From Bacteroidales bacterium (GTDB lineage: Bacteria; Bacteroidota; Bacteroidia; Bacteroidales; UBA3663), in assembly GCA_017632695.1 (NCBI GenBank), contig JAGBQS010000076.1:1-9685 (forward strand): a DNA stretch of 9,685 nucleotides, given 5' to 3'. Each line of letters begins with the position of its first letter. Position 1 is the stretch's first letter. The notes beneath the pieces were generated by a model, which saw nothing but the letters and a program-made list of their open reading frames with translations, made no database searches and was not told the DNA's origin. Position numbers and translations under genes: made by a program. This document shows positions 1-6,636 of this stretch, one piece after another.

Positions 1-34
1 CATAGAGCCTTCGTCTTGAAAGGAAGGCTCTATG
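1..34. repeat. Perfect 12-bp inverted repeat (hairpin), possible terminator
   Basis: CATAGAGCCTTC (1-12) is followed by a 10-base spacer and its exact reverse complement (23-34). The stem is strong, but the bases after it (AAATTTGTTTCGG) are only weakly T-rich, so it is not a textbook terminator on the plus strand. It may end transcription of a gene lying left of the window, or be a longer palindrome cut by the window edge. No coding sequence accompanies it. Confidence 0.5.
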
Positions 35-73
35 AAATTTGTTTCGGTCGAAAAAGCATATACAAAAGCAAAG

Positions 74-106
74 AAAAAACTGCACCCGATATGGATGCAG
101 TTTTTT
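74..106 (-). terminator. Bidirectional Rho-independent terminator after the PII-like gene
   Basis: AAAAAACTGCA (74-84) pairs exactly with TGCAGTTTTTT (96-106). Two further C-G pairs (86-87 with 93-94) close a GATAT loop after one mismatch. Read on the minus strand it lies about 30 bases past the stop of the PII-like gene and ends in a run of six Ts, so it should end the efflux operon transcript. The A and T tracts flank the stem on both sides, so it could also stop a plus-strand transcript entering from the left. Confidence 0.85.
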
Positions 107-135
107 ACTGAAGTTATATTAAACTTCTAACCATT

Positions 136-429
136 TTACAGCGCATCTTCGACCGGAAGGACGAAGGCACGCAGACCGAGGTTTGGACTGTCCTTGTCGA
201 TTTTGCGCAGACGCTCCATGATCAGCGGAACTTTGTTATCGTCGCAGACCGACAGGATGGAACTGTTCTCGCCCGGCCAGGCATGACTGCCGTAATGCGG
301 CTCGCCATTCTCCGATCCGCGTCCATGAGTCTGCTCCCACATGGTGAAGCCTCGCATCATGGTGCTGGAAAGTGCGGCGATGACTGCCTCGCGATGAGCC
401 TGGTCGAAACTGATAAATACTGCTTTCAT
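136..429 (-). CDS. PII-like (GlnB superfamily) small protein linked to RND efflux
   Basis: This 97-residue cytoplasmic protein has no signal peptide or membrane segment. Its plan resembles small PII-superfamily sensors: an N-terminal beta strand (MKAVFISFD), a helix, a GFTMWEQTHGRGS stretch (27-39) resembling the strand and T-loop entry of PII proteins, a loop rich in His, Pro and Trp (about 40-55), a hydrophobic strand ILSVCDD (58-64), a charged helix and a final strand LRAFVLPV (86-93). PII proteins form trimers that bind nucleotides or other small ligands and regulate partner proteins. One PII-superfamily group is known to be encoded beside RND metal-efflux genes. The gene is last in the efflux operon, 230 bases after the pump stop and just ahead of a strong terminator, so a role in adjusting the pump is inferred. 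His35, His45, His49 and Cys62 could bind a metal, but this is not shown. The family assignment rests on pattern recognition. Confidence 0.75.
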   Translation of the reverse strand: MKAVFISFDQAHREAVIAALSSTMMRGFTMWEQTHGRGSENGEPHYGSHAWPGENSSILSVCDDNKVPLIMERLRKIDKDSPNLGLRAFVLPVEDAL

Positions 430-444
430 TTCTTACTATTTTTG

Positions 445-474
445 TTTGGAGTTATTTGGAGTTATTTGGAGTTA
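445..474. repeat. Three perfect tandem copies of TTTGGAGTTA
   Basis: The 10-base unit TTTGGAGTTA is repeated exactly three times head to tail (445-454, 455-464, 465-474), just upstream of the PII-like start codon on the minus strand. The GGAGTTA core is the reverse complement of the TAACTCC core that recurs at 541-653. The two groups can therefore pair and fold most of the 430-659 gap back on itself. A 10-base period equals about one helical turn. Confidence 0.9.
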
Positions 475-500
475 ACAGGCTTGCAGCCTGTGGTGTTAAC
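471..500. repeat. Hairpin with GTTAAC ends inside the pump/PII-like gap
   Basis: CAGGC (476-480) and GCCTG (486-490) form a stem around the loop TTGCA. The flanking GTTAAC at 471-476 and 495-500 is self-complementary and can extend the stem past a small bulge (491-494). There is no T run, so this is an RNA or DNA fold rather than a standard terminator. Confidence 0.6.
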
Positions 501-596
501 GGACGTTTGGTTCTCCTGCAAAGGGCTGGAGAAATTCCCATTAACTCCAGTTAACTCCCAATATCTTCCCCCAAAGAAAAGGTATCGTCCGTTAAC
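495..596. repeat. 11-bp perfect inverted repeat spanning 100 bases
   Basis: GTTAACGGACG (495-505) and CGTCCGTTAAC (586-596) are exact reverse complements. Between them sits a second, smaller inverted pair, TTCTCC (511-516) with GGAGAA (528-533). Together with the neighbouring GGAGTTA and TTAACTCC copies this makes the middle of the gap a nested imperfect palindrome. I see no transposase or gene in it. Confidence 0.75.
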
Positions 597-653
597 TCCC
601 ATTTATTAACTCCTGTTATCTCCCATTGATTAACTCCCAAAATTATTACTCCC
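541..653. repeat. Cluster of TTAACTCC repeats after the RND gene
   Basis: Five exact TTAACTCC copies start at 541, 551, 592, 606 and 630. Two near copies are present: TTATCTCCC at 616 and TTACTCCC at 646. Spacing is irregular, between 10 and 41 bases. Read along the operon (minus strand) the unit is GGGAGTTAA, beginning directly after the pump stop codon. Copies are too short and too irregularly spaced for a CRISPR array. The 430-659 gap contains no convincing gene, so these repeats and the folds beside them account for most of it. Function is unknown. Confidence 0.85.
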
Positions 654-659
654 ATTAAT

Positions 660-3600
660 TTACTTCTTGTTCTTGAAGACATGACGGCGGCGTTTCCACT
701 CGCGCTCAACACCCAGCTGGGCTGCCCATGCACGACGTGCAGAGTTGATCTTGAAGCCCTGGAAGACGCAGTAAACCGAAGGAACAACCACCAGCGTCAT
801 GACGGTAGATACCAGCAGACCGCCGATGATGGCAATACCCATAGGCTGCCACATCTCCGAGCCCTGTCCCGTTCCGATGGCCATCGGCAACATACCGAGG
901 ATGGTGGTCAGAGTGGTCATGAGTACCGGACGCAGACGGCTTCGGCCTGCCGATACAACGGCATGGATAACGCTGTAGCCACGTTCGCGCAGGAGGTGGA
1001 TATAGTCGATGAGCACGATACCGTTCTTCACCACAATACCGATCAGCATGATACCGCCCAGCATGGACATGATGTTCAGGTCGACGCCCGTGCTCCACAA
1101 TGCCAGTACGATACCCGTAAAGGTGAACGGAATGGAAATGAGCATGATGATGACCGGATCGCTCCATGACTCGAACTGTGCAGCCATTACAATGAACACG
1201 ATGATCAGGATGAGCGCACCGAGTGTGCCCAAGTCCTTGAACGAATCCTGCTGATCCTCGTACGAACCGGAAATCTGGATGTTCGTATCGCCCGAAAGCA
1301 GGCCGGCTTCGCGCATCTGCTCGATGTAAGCCTGTCCGGCCTTGACCACCGAACCGAGGTCGGATTCATCGGAGTTGACTACGCACTTCAGGGTGTTGAC
1401 ACGCTGACGGTCCTTACGCTCGATGGTAGGCAGCGTGAAACGCTCCACCACCTCGCCTACGTCCTTGATGCGCACCTTCGACCCGGTGGAACCGTAGAGC
1501 ATGATGTTCTCGATGGTCTCGATGTTCTCGCGCACTTCGGGTGAATAGCGAACATAGATATCGTACTCCTCGCCGTCCTCGCGGACATAGCTGGCCAGCG
1601 AACCGTTGAAACGGTTGCGCAGGTAACCGCCGGCTGTGGTGAGGTTCAGACCGTATTTGGCCAGTTTCTCACGGTCGAAGTCAACCTGTACTTCCGGCTG
1701 GTAATCGGGACGCGATACGTTGGTCTGGCTGACGCCCGGAACGGTCATCATATATTCGCGCAGAATGCGTGTCAGGGAATCGGTCTGTGCCAGGTTGTAG
1801 CCGTAGATCTCGAAGTCGGCAGTGGTCTGTCCGCCCATACCCGACTGACCGCCCTCGGTAACCGTCACCTTAGCCAGCTCCGGATACTTCTTCAGGTCGG
1901 CACGCATCTGGGTACCAACGTCGTACATGCTCTCGTCCGACAGACGCTGGGCAACCTTGTACATCGATACATTGAACGAAATGATGTGCGTACCGTTGCT
2001 CTGCATGGAGGCAAAGGTATTGTCGGTATCGGCCTGACCTGTTGTGTAGTTCACGGCCTTGATCACCTTCTTGTCGGCGGTACCCCAGCGGGCCATCCAG
2101 GTATCGGCCAGCTCGCGGGCAATCTCCTCGGCACGTGCCTGACGGGTACCGATAGGCAACTCGAGATTGACAGAGATTCGGCCGTTGTCCTGCGACGGGA
2201 AGAAGCCCGTTCCGATCAGTCCCATGAAGGCTGGAGTGAGCGATGCAAAGAAGAACACCACAATGGCCACGAGCATGATGACACGGTGACGCACAGCCCA
2301 GTTGATGCGCTTGGCGTACCAAAGGTCGAGCTTATCGAGCATACCGCGAACAATGAAGTGGTTGTACCAGCGGCTGAACCAGGTATCGCGCTTTTTCAGC
2401 TTGAGCATCTGCGAACAGAGCATCGGGGTAAACGTCAGCGCCGATGTGGTTGATACGGTCATGATGATACACATCATCCAGCCCAGCTCGCGGAACAGCA
2501 CGCCCGACATACCCGAAACCATGGTGAGCGGGAAGAACACGCCGATCATGGTGAGCGTCGATGCAATAACGGAGATGGCCACCTCGTTGGTACCGTGAAT
2601 GGCTGCCTGCTTCGGGTCGCTGCCCCTTTCAATGTGGTTGGTAATGTTCTCGAGCACCACAATGGCATCATCGACCACGTTACCGATGGCGATACTCAGA
2701 CACGACAGTGAGATCATGTTGAGCGAGGAACCGACGGCCTTCAGGTAGATGAACGAAGCGATAAGCGACAACGGAATGGTGATGACGATGACCACTACGG
2801 CACGCCAGCGTCCCAAGAAGAGGAAGCAGACTACGGCCACGAACAGCATGGCGAAGCTGATGGTCTCCTCCAGTGAGCCGATGGTGGCGTAAATGTTCTC
2901 GGACGTATTGACAATCACACCCAGCGTAATATCGCTCGGCAGGGTCTTCTGGATTTCGGGAAGCATGGCCAGCACCTTTTCGGAAATGGCTACCGAGTTG
3001 GCACCCGACTGCTTCTGCACGATGATCATGGCTCCCTCCTCGCCGGAGTAACCCTTCGGGTCGCTCTCGTTGGTGAAGAAGGTGGTTACCTTCTGGGCAC
3101 GCTCCTGCAGGGTATCCTCCACACGTGCCACATCCTTCAGGTAAACAATCTTGTTGCCGGAAGCCGAAACCACAATGTCCTCCATCTCCTTCGGATCGGA
3201 GAATTCGCCCTTTACACGCAGCGTGTAGGCATTGTTGCCGGTATCGAACGAACCGCCCGGAACGTTCTTGTTCTCGGCACTGATGACGCTCGAGATGGCC
3301 TCGACGGTCAGGTTATAGGCCTCCAGTTTGTTAGGGTCGCAATACACGTACACCGTACGCTTGGGCGAACCTACCACCGATACCGAACCCACACCGGCAG
3401 TACGTGCAATGGGGTTGGCTACCTGGTCATCGAGGATTTTATACAGGGCATTCCTGCTCTCGTTGGCCTGCGCACTGAGAATCAGGATCGGGATCATGTC
3501 GCTCGAGAACTTGAAGATGATAGGCGTGCCTGCATTGTCCGGCAGGGACGATGTTACCATATCCAGTTTGTCGCGCACGTCGTTGGTCAGGGCATCGATG

Positions 3601-3899
3601 TCGTGACCGTACTCGAACTCGAGCGTGACGATGGCATAGTTCTCCTTGGACTGTGAAGTGATATGCTTCAGGTAGTTGACCGAGTTGAGCGTGTTCTCAA
3701 GCGGTCGGGTTACGTTGTTCTCAATATCCTCGGCACTGGCGCCCGCATAGGTCTCCATTACCATGATCGTGTTGGTATCGATGTCCGGATAGAGATCGAT
3801 AGGCAACTGAGCAAGGCAGAAAAGACCGAAGATTGCAATGGCAATGAACACCAGCGAGGTCATAATCGGTCGTCTGACCGCACCTTCGTATAGACTCAT
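660..3899 (-). CDS. RND efflux transporter, inner-membrane pump (HAE/AcrB-like)
   Basis: At 1079 residues this is a full-length RND permease, the proton-driven inner-membrane pump of a tripartite exporter. The order is typical: TM1 about 12-30, a large periplasmic loop to about 342, TM2-TM6 to about 497, TM7 about 540-560, a second large loop to about 889, then TM8-TM12 to about 1043. TM4 carries the adjacent Asp410-Asp411 in GNVVDDAIVVLEN and TM10 carries Lys958 in IVVKNGIVLIDY, matching the proton-relay residues of AcrB. The Asp pair argues for the drug-type HAE branch and against CusA-like metal pumps, which usually have a single Asp there. The start MSLYEGAVRRPI is the usual N-terminus for these pumps. 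It follows the adaptor gene by 54 bases. The tail after TM12 is basic (KRRRHVFKNKK). The substrate cannot be read from the sequence. Confidence 0.96.
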   Translation of the reverse strand: MSLYEGAVRRPIMTSLVFIAIAIFGLFCLAQLPIDLYPDIDTNTIMVMETYAGASAEDIENNVTRPLENTLNSVNYLKHITSQSKENYAIVTLEFEYGHDIDALTNDVRDKLDMVTSSLPDNAGTPIIFKFSSDMIPILILSAQANESRNALYKILDDQVANPIARTAGVGSVSVVGSPKRTVYVYCDPNKLEAYNLTVEAISSVISAENKNVPGGSFDTGNNAYTLRVKGEFSDPKEMEDIVVSASGNKIVYLKDVARVEDTLQERAQKVTTFFTNESDPKGYSGEEGAMIIVQKQSGANSVAISEKVLAMLPEIQKTLPSDITLGVIVNTSENIYATIGSLEETISFAMLFVAVVCFLFLGRWRAVVVIVITIPLSLIASFIYLKAVGSSLNMISLSCLSIAIGNVVDDAIVVLENITNHIERGSDPKQAAIHGTNEVAISVIASTLTMIGVFFPLTMVSGMSGVLFRELGWMMCIIMTVSTTSALTFTPMLCSQMLKLKKRDTWFSRWYNHFIVRGMLDKLDLWYAKRINWAVRHRVIMLVAIVVFFFASLTPAFMGLIGTGFFPSQDNGRISVNLELPIGTRQARAEEIARELADTWMARWGTADKKVIKAVNYTTGQADTDNTFASMQSNGTHIISFNVSMYKVAQRLSDESMYDVGTQMRADLKKYPELAKVTVTEGGQSGMGGQTTADFEIYGYNLAQTDSLTRILREYMMTVPGVSQTNVSRPDYQPEVQVDFDREKLAKYGLNLTTAGGYLRNRFNGSLASYVREDGEEYDIYVRYSPEVRENIETIENIMLYGSTGSKVRIKDVGEVVERFTLPTIERKDRQRVNTLKCVVNSDESDLGSVVKAGQAYIEQMREAGLLSGDTNIQISGSYEDQQDSFKDLGTLGALILIIVFIVMAAQFESWSDPVIIMLISIPFTFTGIVLALWSTGVDLNIMSMLGGIMLIGIVVKNGIVLIDYIHLLRERGYSVIHAVVSAGRSRLRPVLMTTLTTILGMLPMAIGTGQGSEMWQPMGIAIIGGLLVSTVMTLVVVPSVYCVFQGFKINSARRAWAAQLGVEREWKRRRHVFKNKK

Positions 3900-3953
3900 A
3901 ATCTGTCAGCAGTTAAGAGTGATTAGTTTCTGTTTCGTTTATAAACATCCGGA

Positions 3954-4979
3954 TCAGTTCAGGACGTTCACCTTGCGGCCGTCGGTCAGACGGTTCTGTC
4001 CGAAGACAACCACCTGCTCCCCGTCGCTGATACCGTCGTTCACCATGTATTCGGCACCGATGCGCCGGCCGATATTCACTACCTTGTAGCGTGCTACGCC
4101 GTTTTCCACAACGTAAACATAGCGTTCGCCGCTGCCTGTCTGCTTCACGACTGCCTGATCCGGAACCAGCACGTGGCTCTCCGAACCGAAGTTCAGGGTT
4201 ACGCGGGCAAACATACCCGGACGTATACGCTGGTTGGCATTCGGGATCTGCACCTCGATCTGGAAGGTACGTGTGCTGCGGTCGATGGTAGGATAAACAA
4301 TGCTGACCTTACCCTGGAAGGTCTCGCCCGGATAGGCATCGAGGGTGATGTTCTCGATAGGCATGCCGACCTTGACATCCTTGAAGTACTGCTCGTTCAC
4401 ATCGAGCAAAAGCTTGACCGGCGTAATCTTCTGGACAACCAGCACAGGGCTTCCGCTGTAGAGGTCGCCGGCATCGTAGTTGCGGGCACTTACCACACCG
4501 TCAATCGGCGAAACAAGCTGCGTGTTCTCTACCAGATTCCTGTACTGCGACTCGAGGACGTCGAGCGATGTCTTCTGGGCATCGTAAGCCGACTTGCTGG
4601 CACCGCCCACCTTGTAGAGCTCTTCGGTACGCTGGAACTCGACACGCTGGTTCTTGAGCTGCGATTCCACCTGAGTCAGGCTGTTGTTGTCGAGCACGAC
4701 GAGCACCTGGCCCTTGCGGACCCGGTCGCCTACCTCGACGTTGATCTGACGGATGCGGACAGGACTCTGCGGTGCAATGTCGTTCACCACATCGGCCTCC
4801 ACATTGGCGGTAAACTCGGCCAGCTGATCGACCATCCGGCTGGAAACCTGTTTCAGCTTTACATTCACGGCATCCAGCTCTTCGTTGGTCTTGAAGGTCG
4901 TTGGTGTCGACTTCTGATTGAGGCAGCTGCTCAAAAGCAAGGCAGCACCCACACTTGCAAAAAGGATACTTGTTTTCAT
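3954..4979 (-). CDS. RND efflux periplasmic adaptor (membrane fusion) lipoprotein
   Basis: This 341-residue protein bridges the inner-membrane pump and the outer-membrane channel. The N-terminus is a lipoprotein signal with lipobox L16-S17-S18-C19, so Cys19 should be lipidated. Two lipoyl-like halves follow: about 66-97, with VEVGDRVRKGQVLVVLD, and about 154-182, with SPIDGVVSARNYDAGD. They flank a helical hairpin (about 98-153). A beta-barrel (about 185-265, with the conserved IRPGMFARV) and a C-terminal membrane-proximal domain (about 266-341) complete the family plan. The short hairpin is typical of adaptors in RND rather than ABC systems. It lies 34 bases after the channel gene and 54 before the pump gene, consistent with one operon. 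The start is preceded by an A-rich stretch and no clear ribosome binding site, as is common in Bacteroidota. Confidence 0.95.
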   Translation of the reverse strand: MKTSILFASVGAALLLSSCLNQKSTPTTFKTNEELDAVNVKLKQVSSRMVDQLAEFTANVEADVVNDIAPQSPVRIRQINVEVGDRVRKGQVLVVLDNNSLTQVESQLKNQRVEFQRTEELYKVGGASKSAYDAQKTSLDVLESQYRNLVENTQLVSPIDGVVSARNYDAGDLYSGSPVLVVQKITPVKLLLDVNEQYFKDVKVGMPIENITLDAYPGETFQGKVSIVYPTIDRSTRTFQIEVQIPNANQRIRPGMFARVTLNFGSESHVLVPDQAVVKQTGSGERYVYVVENGVARYKVVNIGRRIGAEYMVNDGISDGEQVVVFGQNRLTDGRKVNVLN

Positions 4980-5013
4980 ATCGTTTGTTGTATTAATTTT
5001 TTTCGGAATGGAA

Positions 5014-6342
5014 TCACTTGTCGGTTATGATCTTGCCCAATGTCTCCTCCAGCGTAGCCTGCTCGGAAACAAACTCGTAAATGGCCTGCACATAACTCAG
5101 CTGGTTCTGCTGCAGGACGTTGGCGCTGTTGTTCAGCTCGAGCATGATGCCGGAACCGACCTCATAGCGCTTGGCATTGATCTCGTAGGCACGTTCGGCC
5201 GAATAGATGGAGGATTTGTACGAAACGACCTTCTCGGCAGCCGTCTCGATGGTGTTGAGCGATGCGGCAATGGAGGTTTCCAGCTGCTGCTTGATGTATT
5301 CGCGCTGCTGATCCAGGTTCTGGATGCTCAGCTTGTTCTGACGGGTCTTCATGTACTTGGACAGACCGTCGAAGATGGTCCAGTTGAGCGCCAGCGTCAG
5401 GTTGGCCGTGGTGGCATAGCCCATGAAACCGGAGTAGCTGCGGCTCATGGTGTACTGCAGGGCAACGGTGGGCAGGTAACCCAGCTTGTTCAGCCGTTCG
5501 GAAAGGACAAGCTGCTGCTTCTGGATATCGATCTGTACCAATGAGGAGTTGGCCGAGATGTCGTCGTCTTCCTTCAGGAGCATCAGGTCGCTGAACAGTT
5601 TCTCTTCGTAGTCCTTCAGCTGACCCACAAAACGGATCGGCTCGTTGACGTCCACTCCCATCAGCACCTTGAGCTGCATTTCGGCCAATGCCAGGGAATT
5701 CTTCATGGAGAGCATGTCCGGCTCGATGTTCACCTTCTGCACGTAGGCGGTCAGGGTATCGTATTCGGCCACCATGTCGCACTTGTACTTGTAGCGGGTA
5801 ATGGCCAGATTCTCCTCGGCCAGATCGTAGGAGTTCTTCAGTACCGCATAGCTGTCGCGTGCCAGCAGCAGCTGGAAGAATGCTTTCTTGACTGCCGACA
5901 GGGTGCTGATCTTGCTGCTACGGGCCTGCTCGACGGACAGTTCTACTGTTCGCTGGCTGATTTTCAGGTTTTCCCAAAGCTGGGGAACCACTAAAGGCAA
6001 GGTGGCAGTACCGGTCCACGTATAGGATTTTTCGGTACCCATCTTGATTTTCAGACCGCCCAGGTTGGCCTCGGGAATGATTACGCCACGGGTTCCTGCC
6101 AGGGTGAAATCTACGGTGGGGAACAGACCCGTCAAGGTCTCCTTCTTGGCATATTTCTTGATCTCGATGGTCCGGTTGGCTATCTGAATGTCGGGATTGT
6201 CGCTCAACGCAACCTTCAGAACCATGTCAAGATCCATGCTCACACTGTCAACGGCTGCTTCCTGTGCGCTCAACCGTCCGGCGGACATCGTTGAGAACAG
6301 AACTGCCGCAGTCATTAACCACGCTTTCAAATCTCTTTTCAT
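5014..6342 (-). CDS. TolC-family outer-membrane efflux channel
   Basis: From the ATG at 6342 the product is 442 residues, a normal length for an outer-membrane efflux protein. A signal peptide is clear: basic MKRDLK, a hydrophobic core, and a probable cut after SAQ at residue 27. There is no lipobox. Two similar halves of long amphipathic helices (about 33-240 and 255-442) with short strands such as GLFPTVDFTLAG and LTLALNWTIFDG fit the TolC alpha-barrel/beta-barrel plan. The frame stays open up to 6495, but that ATG lies upstream of the promoter's -7 box (6458-6465), so it cannot be on the main transcript. An in-frame ATG at 6384 would add a Lys/Gln-rich 14-residue extension and is a real alternative start. 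This gene is first in the efflux operon, so the exit channel is made together with its adaptor and pump. Confidence 0.94.
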   Translation of the reverse strand: MKRDLKAWLMTAAVLFSTMSAGRLSAQEAAVDSVSMDLDMVLKVALSDNPDIQIANRTIEIKKYAKKETLTGLFPTVDFTLAGTRGVIIPEANLGGLKIKMGTEKSYTWTGTATLPLVVPQLWENLKISQRTVELSVEQARSSKISTLSAVKKAFFQLLLARDSYAVLKNSYDLAEENLAITRYKYKCDMVAEYDTLTAYVQKVNIEPDMLSMKNSLALAEMQLKVLMGVDVNEPIRFVGQLKDYEEKLFSDLMLLKEDDDISANSSLVQIDIQKQQLVLSERLNKLGYLPTVALQYTMSRSYSGFMGYATTANLTLALNWTIFDGLSKYMKTRQNKLSIQNLDQQREYIKQQLETSIAASLNTIETAAEKVVSYKSSIYSAERAYEINAKRYEVGSGIMLELNNSANVLQQNQLSYVQAIYEFVSEQATLEETLGKIITDK

Positions 6343-6380
6343 TTGTACTTTGCTATTTTTTTGTTTTTCCTGTTTCTGCT

Positions 6381-6440
6381 TCATTCGGGTGTTCCGGCCT
6401 GCGTTTTTGCCGGTTGGAAACCCTTCCGGCCTGCGTTCAT
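6381..6440 (-). CDS. Possible 19-codon leader frame upstream of the channel gene
   Basis: In the predicted leader RNA an ATG at 6440 opens a 19-codon frame beginning MNAGRKGFQPAK and ending with TGA at 6381-6383. That TGA overlaps the ATG at 6384 (ATGA), which is in the frame of the channel gene. The frame is out of phase with the channel gene, and its ATG falls in the loop of a GC-rich hairpin. This could be a regulatory upstream frame coupled to an alternative channel start. A frame this short can also arise by chance and there is no clear ribosome binding site. Confidence 0.25.
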   Translation of the reverse strand: MNAGRKGFQPAKTQAGTPE

Positions 6441-6445
6441 GCCGG
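6392..6445 (-). repeat. Tandem 22-bp hairpin repeat in the efflux leader
   Basis: Two copies of a 22-base unit (6392-6413 and 6424-6445) differ at only two positions and are 32 bases apart. Each starts with TTCCGGC and ends with GCCGG, so each forms a 5-bp GC stem with a 10-base loop. The spacer contains GGAA (6416-6419), able to pair with TTCC (6424-6427), which gives an alternative fold. The pair lies between the predicted transcription start (about 6452) and the channel start codon. It could be a structured RNA leader or a tandem protein-binding site. Confidence 0.75.
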
Positions 6446-6457
6446 CCACAAACGATG

Positions 6458-6490
6458 CAAAGATACATATTTAAATAATAAAGGGGAAAC
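6458..6490 (-). promoter_or_regulatory. Bacteroidota-type promoter of the efflux operon
   Basis: On the minus strand TATCTTTG (6465 down to 6458) matches the Bacteroidota -7 consensus TAnnTTTG exactly. About 20 bases upstream GTTTC (6490-6486) is an imperfect -33 element. Transcription should begin near 6452, giving a leader of about 110 bases before the channel ATG at 6342. The weak -33 element fits a promoter that needs an activator. Confidence 0.7.
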
Positions 6491-6496
6491 CGCATT

Positions 6497-6530
6497 CACC
6501 CAAAAGCGGAAGTTTATCAACCAAAAATGG
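6497..6530. promoter_or_regulatory. Candidate operator: 13-bp direct repeat with 21-bp period
   Basis: CACCCAAAAGCGG (6497-6509) and CAACCAAAAATGG (6518-6530) match at 10 of 13 positions in the same orientation, offset by 21 bases. LytTR regulators usually bind two direct half-sites whose starts are about 21-22 bases apart. The pair sits roughly 45-78 bases upstream of the predicted efflux start, next to the weak -33 element. Binding by the adjacent LytTR regulator is inferred; the motif itself is not one I recognise. Confidence 0.35.
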
Positions 6531-6594
6531 CACAAAATATCGATTTTAAGTTTTTTTTACAATTAAAGTATAGCGGAGTTTGCAAAATATTGCG

Positions 6595-6602
6595 TATCTT
6601 TG
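6595..6602 (+). promoter_or_regulatory. Bacteroidota -7 box of the kinase/regulator operon
   Basis: TATCTTTG matches the TAnnTTTG consensus exactly and is followed by CACC. I see no good TTTG at the usual 19-21-base distance upstream; the nearest TTTG (6579-6582) is too close. Transcription should start near 6608, about 30 bases before the kinase ATG. That rules out the in-frame TTG at 6580 as the main start. Confidence 0.65.
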
Positions 6603-6636
6603 CACCGTCCAAATAACCTTCGGTCAAGCACAGAAA

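Noticed and set aside
283..609. Plus-strand open frame across the PII-like gene and the repeat gap
   Set aside because: Half is antisense to the PII-like gene and the rest reads through the repeats; no domain and no supported promoter.
638..645. TAATTTTG on the minus strand as a separate promoter for the PII-like gene
   Set aside because: It fits TAnnTTTG but has no -33 element at 19-21 bases upstream, and an A/T-rich repeat region produces such matches by chance.
541..653. Possible CRISPR array
   Set aside because: Repeats are only 8-9 bases, spacing varies from 10 to 41 bases, and there are no cas genes nearby.
4173..5030. Long plus-strand open frame (285 codons) opposite the adaptor gene
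   Set aside because: It lies antisense to a well-supported adaptor gene, shows no known domain, and is rich in residues expected from reading a GC-rich gene backwards.
4918..5544. Plus-strand open frame (208 codons) opposite the end of the channel gene
   Set aside because: Antisense to a clear TolC-type gene, composition dominated by Leu/Val/Gly, no recognisable motif or promoter.
6343..6495. N-terminal extension of the channel protein to the ATG at 6495
   Set aside because: The ATG is upstream of the promoter -7 box, and the extension would bury a normal signal peptide 51 residues in.
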